Origin: Welwitschia mirabilis
Taxonomy: Eukaryota > Gnetophyta > Gnetopsida > Welwitschiales
Direction of reading: 5' to 3'
Assembly (NCBI GenBank): GCA_051453625.1
Contig: JBOZIK010000001.1
Span: 6,058,693 to 6,116,826 of the forward strand
DNA: 58,134 nt
The notes beneath the pieces are model-generated. The model was not told the DNA's origin and ran no database searches. It saw only the letters and a program-made list of their open reading frames with translations. The position numbers and the translations under genes are program-made. Below, one piece after another: positions 48,750 to 58,134 of this stretch. Position 1 is the stretch's first letter. Every line of letters starts with the position of its first letter.

Positions 48750-50600
48750 TATTTTTTCCTATTGAAAGATAATATTACATCTATGCTTCCATAAAAGATA
48801 AGCACCAACAATCATGAAAACATTTTTCCTCAAAAAATTAAAGGTATCTAAACTAGTATAAGAAGAAGAAAATATATTTACATTTTTCTAGAGATCTTTT
48901 GTAGTGAAACATTGAATGAAGATATGGTCTTGAAACTCATTTTCGTCATGGCACATTAGATAATCTTGATCAACTCTTAAATTTATTTAATTTATCTATT
49001 GTGAAAATACATCTTTTCAACATATACCACAAAAATATTGTATTTTATAGGGGATATTTTGATTTCATAATTTCTTTCATCTATGATCATACTTAAGAAA
49101 ATTATGATAGGTTATTGATATGCTTATTTCACTATTTTTAATAGGAAAAGTTTGAGTTTAAAAAACTTGTAGCCAAACCTCTCTGGTGGAATGGATCATG
49201 TGATTCCAAAAAGTAGAATTCCTTTCTTTATCATCATAACCTTCTTTAAATAATTTAACCTGGAGAATGTTGTTGTCAGATAAAAATCTACAATAGTGCT
49301 TAGCAAGAATATATTTGCTTATATTCAAAGTTTTTCTAATTCTAAGGCCACTTGCTTTCTTTGGCATGACAATTTGCTCAAAGTTTATAACATTAAGCCT
49401 CTTATGGGACTTGCCACCTAACCAAAAGAAATCTCAAATAATATTATTTATCAAGCTAGTAGACTTGTTAGATATAGGAAAGTAACTAGTAGGATAAATG
49501 GTCATACTTATTAGGCAAGATTTAGCAAGGAAAACTTTCCTTGCACTAAATAAGAATTTGTTTTCCCATATAGTTAATCAAGCTACAATCTTCCTTACTA
49601 AAGAAGGCCAAATGTTATCAGAAATCTAATCTAAATCAAAAGGAAGACCAAGATAGGCATTAGTAAACATGGACTACAAGCATTAAAAAATCTGAGAGAT
49701 AGTTATCTTCCTTGACTGAGGAGTATTGATGAGGAAGAGTTTTGATTTGTGTCAATTTATTGCAAGTCTTAAGAAATAATGAAACATATTTAACATATTG
49801 TGAGTATGTCTTACCACAGAAAGGCTAGAGGCCAAGCATAGAAGAATGTCATCTATGAACTACCCAATGGAATATGAAGGTGTAAACTCGATGGCTAAAA
49901 TCTGATTCTAATTCTAAATGAGAGCCTAGTTAAGAAGTCCATCACTAGATAAAAAAGACTCAGAGAAAGGGGATCACCTTGGTGTAGGCCGCTGTTACCT
50001 TAAGAGTAGCTATATCTCTCCCCATTAACCATAATAGAGAAGGTCAGCATCAAGATACAAAAGTGAATTAGATACCTAAGAGACGCAAGTACACTGTGCT
50101 CCTGTAATACATAGTCTACTATTTTCCGCTAGACTATATTAAATTCTTTATCTATATTAAGCTTAAGGAATATTACAGGTTTGTTTTTTCTATGATGCAG
50201 ATGAAGGATTTTATTAGCTAGAATTATGTTGGTCATAGATAACTCTTCCTAAAACAAAACCAGATTAAGACGGGAGGACCATATTTGGAAGAAGAACTTT
50301 AAACCTGTCTACAATAATCTTAGTATAAATCTTATGGAAGACATTATAAAGACTGATTAACTTATATTGGTAAGGACTTTCTGCATCTTTTATTTTGGAA
50401 ATAAGGGTGATAAGAGTATCATTGAAAGATTTGTAAAATGTACCTTTCTCGAACATTTCTTGGATCGCATCATGAACATTAACTTTGTTAATATCCTCAA
50501 AAAGTCTGATAAAACACTATAGTAAAATCATAAGAACAAATTGGAATGCTGCTGAAAACCACTGACTTCTCTATAAATACTTTCTAGAAATACTTAATGA
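48750..50600 (-). pseudogene. LINE reverse transcriptase and zf-RVT relic
   Basis: The minus strand gives MFEKGTFYKSFNDTLITLIS and KLISLYNVFHKIYTKIIVDR (50456-50265; family F..G.....N.T.I.LIPK and PISL.NV.YKI..K.L..RL), LKLNIDKEFNIV, then GLHQGDPLSLSLFL (about 49980) and FIDDILLCL (about 49850), which keeps both catalytic Asp residues. Next is MPKKASGLRIRKTLNISKYI (49367-49158), and finally CHDENEFQDHIFIQC (about 48960-48915), the zf-RVT zinc module. Stops and frameshifts separate these blocks. Confidence 0.88.
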
Positions 50601-50869
50601 AAGAATTACCAATGTAAGCATTGAACTTGCAATGCATTGCATATGTCCTCTATTGTATATTGTTTTTTTGCCTCTGTCTATTCGCTGTTTGAAGGAAAAT
50701 TTTTGTTGTAGTTCCCTTCTTTAAGCCACTAGATTCTGGATCTTTATTTCTAGTAAGTTTCTTCCTTGGAAGATATACCATGAATTTGAGAAATAAGATG
50801 CTTTTCATAACTTAAATCAGAACTGATAGCTTCATTGTACTTTTAGATAATGCTTAGCTCCTCTAATAA

Positions 50870-51735
50870 TTGATTCTAAATGTTTCTAAAGGAATCATTC
50901 AACCATTTCTTACAAATAATTGACTTATGCCTTAAAATTTTGGGATTTTGAAGAAATCTGTACATAGCATTACCTTTCACCAAAGTCTTCCAAATGTGAT
51001 TGACCAAATCTATGTACTTTGAACCTTTTAACCAGGAATGCTCGAATTTAAATAGAGAATTCTTTTGAGGGGAGTTCATCATGAGGATTATGGACTTGCG
51101 ATTGAGAAAAAATCTAGATTCTACTTTGAGAAAGAAATTCTCATTTGAGTTTTTGATTAAACATCTATTAATTTAAGATATAACAAGATGTTCAATTTTC
51201 CTAAGATTATTTCAAGTATAAGAAGTACCGTGAAGAGGAAGATCTCTGAGGTTTTGCGTATTGATAAAATCAGAAAAAAAGTGAATGATTGAGAGATTAG
51301 GAACATTATCGATCTTCTCATGAGGACTGAGGATTTGATTAAAGTCACTCATAATGATATCTAAAAAATCTAACATAATGTGCTAAAGGCATTGGAGTCT
51401 TTAATCTACTTCCTGAGGCACATTGAAGTTCATAATTCTTCTCTTTTAATCATTGAAAACCCAATCCACAGTAAGGTGGTTATTGCTCTTACTATCAGTA
51501 AAGATGTTACAATGCTTCTAGAGGATCATCAATTCCCTTTTGTACTCATACTTAGAACCAAAATAAAGAAAATTTTGCATAAAAATGGTGAGCTTTTAAA
51601 GAATCAAGCTTGGTTTCTTGAAGAAGACACATAGAAACTAGTAAGTCCCTTAAGAGACTCTAAAGGTAAAAAGTTTTTTGGCCATTTCCAAGGCCTTTGC
51701 AATTCCATAAATAATCATAAGAAGGAGAGTTAAGA
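50870..51735 (-). pseudogene. LINE AP-type endonuclease and linker relic
   Basis: The minus strand starts NCKGLGNGQKT (about 51695; family NCRGLGNP) and LISMCLLQETKLDSLKAHHF (about 51660). It continues with MSDFNQILSPHEKIDNVPNL at 51355 onward (family GDFN..L....K), and LPLHGTSYT.NN with the ID.CL-like motif (51240-51160). The linker 51082-50876, HSWLKGSKYIDLVNHIW and ICKKWLNDSFRNI, leads to the RT. E of LQE and D of DFN are kept. Confidence 0.85.
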
Positions 51736-51931
51736 TTTCTTACCATCTTAAGTGTTCTCGTTTGTCTCCTTTTCAATTTTGCCTTTTTAGGTATACATTC
51801 GTATCCTTTTATTTCTCTATCCTAGTTTTTTAGTTCTATTAACTGCTAACGTGTCCACAACATGTTCATCAACACTATTTCTACTGTCTTTTAGTTTCTA
51901 TTCCCTTTCTATCTGTGATTATTGGGCATAC

Positions 51932-52233
51932 TGTGACAACAATGAGTCCGATGCATTGTGGATGCATTGTGGACGCATTGCACTTTTTCATGGTCATTTT
52001 CCACTTCTTTTTCCATCATCATTCTTGTTCTTNNNNNNNNNNNNNNNNNNNNNNNNNNNNNNNNNNNNNNNNNNNNNNNNNNNNNNNNNNNNNNNNNNNN
52101 NNNNNNNNNNNNNNNNNNNNNNNNNNNNNNNNTGTGACAACAATGAGTCCGATGCATTGTGGATGCATTATGGACTCATTGCACTTTTTCATGGTCATTT
52201 TCCACTTCTTTTTCCATCATCATTCTTGTTCTT
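51932..52233. other. 100-N gap flanked by a 101-nt near-identical sequence
   Basis: 51932-52032 and 52133-52233 match over 101 nt with two differences (TGTGGACGC versus TATGGACTC). Two differences suggest two alleles or repeat copies assembled separately. The longest open frames here span the gap and are not genes. Confidence 0.75.
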
Positions 52234-52299
52234 CTTCTGCTAGAATATCATACTGACTTGCTTGTGTGATGAGATCATTATTCGGGACTGAAGCTAGTT

Positions 52300-53060
52300 T
52301 CTTTTTCTTGTTTTTCTTGACTTCATACCAATCATTCTTTTAGACCTTCTTATTTTACTTACATTTTTCCATCGTGTCTCCATGTCATCCACATTTTGAG
52401 CATNNNNNNNNNNNNNNNNNNNNNNNNNNNNNNNNNNNNNNNNNNNNNNNNNNNNNNNNNNNNNNNNNNNNNNNNNNNNNNNNNNNNNNNNNNNNNNNNN
52501 NNNACTTACATTTTTCCATCGTGTCTCCATGTCATCCACATTTTGAGCATCATATAGGAAGATTTTCAATTTTAATATTGAAGACTGTTTCCCCCCACAT
52601 TGTATCCAAGATTATTTTTTCCGCATTGAAACTATCTTGTTTTATATAAACACAATTTCTAACTGTCACCATTTTTGCAATAAAATTAGTGTTTCCATCG
52701 AGTTTAACAAATTCCCCTGATGTATTTCCAAATTGCTTGAAAAAAATNNNNNNNNNNNNNNNNNNNNNNNNNNNNNNNNNNNNNNNNNNNNNNNNNNNNN
52801 NNNNNNNNNNNNNNNNNNNNNNNNNNNNNNNNNNNNNNNNNNNNNNNCATCGAGTTTAACAAATTCCCCTGATGTATTTCCAAATTGCTTGAAAAAAATC
52901 AAGTTGCCATAATCTCTAGGTGAGGATTTGAAATACAAATCCAAACCGCAATCTTCTCAAAATTGGAGGGTTTATCAAGAATAAAATAAGACCATTTTCT
53001 TCTTGTCTTAATTTGAAATCTTATAAAACCATCTTGATCCACTTGGGATTGCAATGTTTA
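52300..53060 (-). pseudogene. LINE ORF1 relic (DUF4283-like with zinc knuckle)
   Basis: ORF1 proteins of plant L1 elements bind the element RNA. The minus strand gives SNFEKIAVWICISN and FFKQFGNTSGEFVKLD (family VAVW.R...LP......L..IG..IG.F...D), then ILDTMWGETVFNIKIENLPI and CSKCG.HGDTMEKC, a CCHC knuckle, then a basic tail (RSKRMIGMKSRKTRKRN). Duplicated gap edges at 52357-52403/52504-52550 (47 nt) and 52696-52747/52848-52899 (52 nt) make parts appear twice. Confidence 0.8.
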
Positions 53061-53999
53061 GTATGTTTAACTGTTATTTTTAGTGGTGGTTAATTATTTT
53101 GACCCTTTAGAGACAACATCATGAGGATGTGGGCTAGTGCTTATCGGATGAAGAAGAACTAATGATCTCATGCTCGACACTTGTGAACATTAGGGGCAAA
53201 TTGTGTTGTTCATAAAGTGGAGCCTAATTAAATTTTTTAGTAATAACTATAATGTTAAATTCCTATGATCAAGCAATCATAATAGCATGAAGTTCATGTA
53301 AAACATGTAGATTTAAAGCTTTGTCAATAGCATGTTTATCAAATAGTTCACTAAGGAAAAAAATTCCAAGCACACTATTGTGCATTCTTTAAAAGGAGGC
53401 CATCACTAGAAAATGCAATTTGGATTTCTTAGAAAAATGATGAAGTTTGTGGTAGATAGTCAAGATTTTTTAATAACATATAACATAGAATACTTAGGAA
53501 CATATTCCTTAAGAACATTTTGAGAAAGAGAAAAATCAACAAAGATATCTATCTCTTCACTTCTAGAATCCAATGATGCGATTCCTTTGAAGTCATGCTA
53601 CGCAAATGTAGAGTATGGGTTATTGTTTGTCATAATTAATGAAGATGAAGCAAGGTTCTATTCATGATAAGTGTAATCCCTTTCTTACAAAGGAACATTA
53701 AAATTCTTTGCACCCATAAGTATGGCAATAAACAATTAAGAGTATTCAAACCCCAAAAAAAAAAAAGAAAGAAAGAAAAAAGAAAAAGGATTACACCTCT
53801 AAAGTTATATGACAAAAAAGTCGAGTTAATGCAAAAGAAATGCTCTTTTTCTAAGTTATAATCTTTTAGATTATACATAACAAATAAAGCTATGTTAAAC
53901 ATACATTACCAAATTTTTAAGCAGATTTATGTTGAAATGTGTTTTCAATAGAATATAAATCTTTTTTGATATGTCTTAAACCTGCTCAAAGATATAACC
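53061..53999. other. intergenic stretch before the host gene
   Basis: I see nothing coding. An A-rich run with AAAGA repeats is at 53754-53790. The two overlapping open frames near 53640-53900 read low-complexity sequence and have no recognisable product. Confidence 0.6.
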
Positions 54000-54213
54000 A
54001 TTATATTACCACAAGATAGTCCTTATTAACCGCGTTGGAGGGGAGGGATTAAAAAAACCTTTTTTATTTCTGCGGGATATTATGGAAATGCCCATTACCA
54101 CACAAGATAATTTAAATTCAAAAACCCTAGCAACGCTCGCCCTCCCTTCACATTGCATACCCGTAGCGACGCTCTCAACCGTACGCTCTCTCCTTCGTGG
54201 CCAACGACGCTCC
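54000..54213 (+). promoter_or_regulatory. promoter and 5' UTR start of the bystin gene
   Basis: Here base composition changes sharply: CpG reappears after 54 kb of CpG-poor repeats. AAACCCTA at 54122-54129 is a telo-box, an element enriched near the start sites of plant ribosomal-protein and ribosome-biogenesis genes. TGCCCATTA (about 54087) resembles the site II motif that often accompanies it, but is not a perfect TGGGCY. Pyrimidine-rich CTCTCTCCTTC at 54184 is typical of plant 5' UTRs. GAG/GTACAT at 54213/54214 is a possible first splice donor. The transcription start is probably between 54090 and 54140 (inferred). Confidence 0.55.
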
Positions 54214-54636
54214 CCGAGGTACATGGTGTTTTCTTCTTACGCTCTGATGCTCACATGAGTCCGTGACTTTGCAAGAAAGGAGTCACATTAGTTCTGATGC
54301 TCTGCTCCTCAAAACGGCTCCCGCACTTCGATACGTACGAAGATACTGAGTTCATATACGTTACCCGCAGGGTAGTAGCAGATCAAAGGAACTTGTAGGG
54401 TGGTTCGAGCTTACCATCCCCATTCGGTTGGATGAAGGCCTTTCCACCGGCGTAAGCGGCACCTTGGCTTCGGAATCGGGTAGTACTGCGAAGGCACCCG
54501 GCCTCCCTAACGCATTCACCACCTGCCGGCCTCCACACTGACCAACGCCGCCATAAGGTGGGGTGGCGGAAAGTATCTGATTTGCGTCATCAGAGTGCAT
54601 ATTATTGTTGTCTTTTCTGCATCTCTTTCAGCGCAG
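54214..54636 (+). other. CpG-rich block between promoter and first intron: 5' UTR exon or inserted segment
   Basis: About 350 bp (54240-54590) is G+C-rich with many CpGs. On the minus strand 54600-54361 is open for 79 codons with a plausible composition (KVPLTPVERPSSNRMGMVSS), while no host gene is expected there. It ends before a strong acceptor-like tract TCTGCATCTCTTTCAG (ends 54630) and a strong donor CGCAG/GTAAGG (GT at 54637). It may be 5' UTR, first intron, or an inserted organelle-type DNA piece. Confidence 0.45.
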
Positions 54637-55559
54637 GTAAGGTCTTACAACTCGCTTCTTTCCTCATTTTAACTCTGCTGTTGTCCCTTTCTGCGTTCTG
54701 CAATTTCCCCTGTAACTTCTATAAGAATCTTTTTTGTCTTCGTCTTTAATCAAAACGATGCTGTGAGCATTTACGATATCGAAAATATCTGTCATACGAC
54801 AATGTTAATGACTTCTTGTAAGATATTGGGACTCTTTTGCTCTGATGATATGTTACTAAACCCGAAGCTGCAAAAGGATGTTTGGGTAGTAGGCTAGACG
54901 GTTATATGCAGTTTTCAATTTGGTAGGCATGTTTCTCATCACGCGAAATTTAAATGTAAGCACCATTTCCTTTTGCTTTCTAGTGCTCATATGGAAACCT
55001 CTAAGGTTATGTTCATTGTCCTGTTTCATGTCATGCAAACTTAACTGTTTCATAGTGATATGACGGTCGTACTTAATTAGCATACAACCTACTTTTTGTG
55101 TGTACAAGCGAATCAAATGCTTACTAGTTTTTTGTTTACTGGATTTTTTGTTAAATGATTTTATGGTTTATTTGATTTTGCAATTTTATGTTCTGAAAGC
55201 TAATTATTCAGCTTTTAGGTTTGCCCCAGTGTTCTTCAATTGTGAATTGGAAGACAGGTCAAAAGAAACTTGTTTTCTTCTAACTTTTTAATGAAGCCAT
55301 CTAGTAGAGCTCGGAAATGGACTGTAGAAATTTTGTGCTATTTTCCATAATGTTCCATCAGATACAGTAATAAGTGTATTTATGTTACTTCTGTCGCTTT
55401 AACCTTTTTAAGTCAATTTTAGTTTCCCCTTTTTCTCAACCCTTACACTTGTGTCATGAATTTTTATCTCCTTTCTAATGCTATCATTTTGAAAGCTAGA
55501 TATTTAATGAAATCATTATTTTCAGTACAGATATTTATGTTATCTTTGTGGTGTTTCAG
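54637..55559 (+). other. 5' UTR intron of the bystin gene
   Basis: It starts GTAAGG after CGCAG and ends GTGTTTCAG before AAGGTTTCTAAGCAATGG. T-rich, as plant introns are. Open frames in it (for example 55100-55291) have no recognisable product. If the earlier donor at 54214 is used, the intron would be 1346 bp and include the CpG-rich block. Confidence 0.6.
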
Positions 55560-55573
55560 AAGGTTTCTAAGCA

Positions 55574-56927
55574 ATGGCTTCAAAGGACACATCGGTTAAA
55601 CATGAATCAGGCTTAAATAAGAAAAAGAGAAAGCACATGGAAAGCTCAGACAAACATCAGTTTACACTTGAGCAGGAATTGGATTCACAATTTGATAAAC
55701 CTAGCAAGAAAAGCCATGGAAAAGCTAAGAAGCGGCAACAACAAAATGACGAGGTATTACTATCCATATTGTTTTTGAATTTTAAGTGTCTTGTGGAATG
55801 ATTTTTAGATATTGGAAGTTTGAACCATGTTTCTTATACATGCTTTGGCATTAACCAAAATCGTTCCAAAACATTGATTTTATGGGCGTTTCTTGCATCA
55901 AAGAAGGAAAGGTTATCTTTCCTGCTTTCTTCTTTCTTTTGTGTAGGCTTTATAGTATTATTGTGCTTTTCGAAAGCCTATACATTGTTTAGAACTTGAA
56001 AGATTGCAAAACATGATTATGTATAATTGTTGACATTTGTTCTTCATTCGTCTGGATACAAATCTTGAAAATCTGTATTAGATACTGTAAACATTCATAA
56101 AGATGTTAGCACTTTGTTTGATGGATGCTGGAATATTACATGTGTATAATCTTATTCGTACCATGTTTCTGCAGAATGTTTTAGAGCAACTTGAACCATG
56201 TCAGACATATACTTACACTACACAATATAAGGAATCAGTGTAACATTCCAAAGTCACATGACATTATTCAACTTTTAACACAATATTAAGCTGACAATCA
56301 TAGCTTAGATTCTAGCAGTTGTGCATTAGAGAATTTATCCATAATGGAGATTACAAATACTTGTAACATTGCTACTTTTTATGCTGACCACCACGGTTTT
56401 TTTTTTTAAAATTTAGTTTAAATTGTGGTTTGATCACAGTTTGTGGATGAGTCTTTGACGGACAAGATTATAAGGGAGGCTCGCAAACAACAAAAGGAAA
56501 TGCAAGAAGAAAGGTATTAAATTGATATTGTCCTTTAATATAATTTCACAATTTTTGTGTTTCTTTATGTCTTTTTAACGTTGTATTCATTCTGAAGGGA
56601 TGATGAGGATGGTTTAGCCTCGGCAAGAAAGGTGTTTGATGTGGCTATAAACAAAGTATATTCAGATAGCGATGAAGATGATGTTGATGAGCTTGTTGAA
56701 ACTATGAGTCATGCTGACATTGAAGTAAGTGACAATGTTGTTGTAAGTCTGCTATATATCTTTATTATTGTAGGGCATATCCTAAAGTTTTGTGGTGATA
56801 TGATAAACCCAGGAAATTGATGAGGAGGATGAAAAGCTTTTGGCTCAATTCTATGCTGTCGATGCAGTTCCTCAACGCACATTGGTTAATTTTATCAAGG
56901 AAAAGATAGGCACACAGAATATATCAG
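55574..56927 (+). CDS. ENP1: Bystin / ENP1 homologue, 40S ribosome biogenesis factor (first four coding exons; gene runs off the right edge)
   Basis: Bystin/Enp1 is a nucleolar protein needed for 20S pre-rRNA processing and nuclear export of pre-40S particles. Coding exons: 55574-55753, 56440-56513, 56598-56724 and 56813-56927. All introns are GT-AG and the phases join cleanly (0, 2, 0, then 1), giving 165 residues. The ATG lies 14 bases after an acceptor (TTTCAG, 55554-55559), so a 5' UTR intron precedes it. Residues 16-20 (KKKRK) and 45-54 are basic, NLS-like. Conserved family blocks are LTDKIIREARKQQKEM (66-81) and EIDEEDEKLL (128-137) followed by VPQRTLVNFIKEKI (146-159). Residues 107-119 are acidic. 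The large C-terminal Bystin domain (family length about 440) is beyond the window. The next exon is not seen in the 1.2 kb after 56927. Confidence 0.9.
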
Positions 56928-58134
56928 GTTGGATTATGTTCATGCTGTCTACAATGTTTGTGTTTACAACATTGCTAACTTCATGAATAGTATACAGCAG
57001 ATGTAAAAATGCACAATTTGAAAGTAACTTAATGTTCTTTATGGAAAAACTATATATGGATCAGAAACATCTACTAATAAAGATGACACTGCCTTTGTTA
57101 AAATCCAATTTATCTTTAAAGAAACTGACTAATGTATTGTTGAGAAGTGAACTTCCCAAGATTCAAAAGGATGTGGTTTAATTCAAGAGTATTAAAGAAT
57201 TTTAACAAAAGGGTATTATGCCTAGTATATTCTAAATTACGAAAGGGATCAACAAATTCATTTGTCATACAAAGAATTTAATCCCCAATCTATTTCAATA
57301 CATTAGGAAATTCCAAGAAATTCAGAAATTGTGCTTATGTAAGTTTTCGAATTTTGTTAGAGTGCGAATTTCATATAACCAATCAATTACAATTTTTTTA
57401 AAGGACTCTATACCTTTGTAAGCCACAAAAATTTGCAGAAATTGAGAATTTAATATCTGAATTCTCTGGGCTAGAATAAAACAGAGATTGGAACTGCAGT
57501 TTGTCAGCTAATGGCAGTATGTTTGAAGGTGTTATTATAGGTGCTGGGCTTTGAGACAAGAGAGGGAAGAATTCTTCACCATATAATTGGAACAATGTAA
57601 CACAAGACAAAAAGAAAAAATTTACCACTACTACTCTGAACTTTAAATGTAAAATGATAACACTGTAATATTAGTTTCAATTCAAATAAACTACAATTTA
57701 GTGAACAACTGAATTGACATCTTAAACAATTGTAATTTTTCAGAGTAGTGATTTAAACTGATAGATAAGCCAAGAGAACTTTCATAAAGCATGAATTACA
57801 ACTCATGAAATGAAAGTTCTTGAATGATGTATTAGAAAATTGTTCAGTGTTGATAAAAGCAACATGCATTTACAGTATAAAGTTTTGAAAAACATATAAA
57901 ACCTGGAAATTGATACACAAGATTTCTGAATGACCTCTGCAGTGCTTCTTAAAAGGGCAAGTGCTAAAACAAAATTGATATAACAGTGCAGCTGAACTTG
58001 GTGAAATTCAAGAGCTGTAAAGGAACAACACCATAGATCTACTCACTGTACCACTCCCCTGTATTATTTGCTGGGAGGACTGTTGATATGTGAAGCCAAA
58101 TATATTATTTATATTGTAAATGTTATGTTTTAAC
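56928..58134 (+). other. fourth coding-region intron of the bystin gene (incomplete)
   Basis: After the donor CAG/GTTGGA no bystin-like exon follows to the end of the window. The expected next block (PKLD...YKGVGKF...) was searched for in all plus frames by eye. The sequence is moderately AT-rich; no transposon was identified. The minus-strand open frame 57628-57398 has no recognisable product. Confidence 0.6.

Larger units (their letters stand above)
48700..53060 (-). mobile_element. L1-type LINE, nearly complete, best preserved of the window
   Basis: On the minus strand: ORF1 (53060-52300), endonuclease (51730-51150), RT (50600-49150) and zf-RVT tail (49140-48750). Open stretches of 60-70 codons survive and the RT catalytic box is intact, so it is younger than its neighbours but still has many stops. 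Three 100-N gaps lie in the 5' part (52033-52132, 52404-52503, 52748-52847), each flanked by duplicated sequence. It ends about 1 kb from the host gene promoter, in the opposite orientation. Confidence 0.85.

Noticed and set aside
51851-52256. Overlapping 113- and 130-codon frames on the plus strand
   Set aside because: They cross a gap and read the same duplicated contig edge twice; the minus strand here belongs to a LINE.
57398-57628. 76-codon minus-strand frame
   Set aside because: Within the bystin intron, no recognisable product and no splice or promoter context.

Overview
This is a nuclear plant sequence: very AT-rich, intron-bearing, and about 93% decayed transposable elements. One host gene begins in the last 4 kb. 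Plant-restricted element types (a Sirevirus-like copia element, Athila/Tat-like gypsy elements with tRNA-Asp primer sites, L1-type LINEs with zf-RVT tails) point to a seed plant, probably an angiosperm with a large repeat-rich genome. I cannot name the species. CpG is strongly depleted in the elements but kept around the gene promoter, as expected for old methylated repeats beside an active gene.

Left part (1-26194): a nest of retrotransposons. A Sirevirus-like element (+ strand, 7068-14952, two LTRs) sits inside the reverse transcriptase of an Athila-like gypsy element (- strand, 5' LTR 18714-19931, 3' LTR running off the left edge). That element in turn interrupts the 3' LTR of a third, apparently non-autonomous LTR element (- strand, remaining to 26194). 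The Sirevirus-like element has lost integrase, RT and RNase H and carries instead an ORF resembling the 'putative plant transposon protein' family.

Middle part (26200-45600): a 5'-truncated L1 LINE (-), two further LTRs of the third element's family in opposite orientation (28725-30182 and 34532-35557), a gypsy RT relic between them (+, about 31.0-31.6 kb), and a long L1 LINE (-, about 35.7-41.6 kb) whose endonuclease region contains a 374-bp tandem duplication. Then come a duplicated 345-bp unit, a compound TC/TG microsatellite and unclassified AT-rich DNA.

Right part (45.7-53.1 kb): a 55-bp tandem repeat, a LINE fragment with the start of an endonuclease, and the best preserved LINE of the window (-, about 48.7-53.06 kb; ORF1 with a zinc knuckle, endonuclease, RT with GLHQGDPLS and FIDD boxes, zf-RVT).

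Host gene (54.0 kb to beyond the right edge, + strand): the promoter, 5' UTR and first four coding exons of a bystin/ENP1 homologue, a 40S ribosome-biogenesis factor. Its promoter has an AAACCCTA telo-box, common in plant ribosome-biogenesis genes. A 350-bp CpG-rich block just upstream is unlike everything else here and may be an inserted foreign or organelle-derived segment.

Several assembly gaps are flanked by identical sequence on both sides, so they are probably unmerged contig overlaps. All retroelement coding regions are broken by stops and frameshifts; none looks active.
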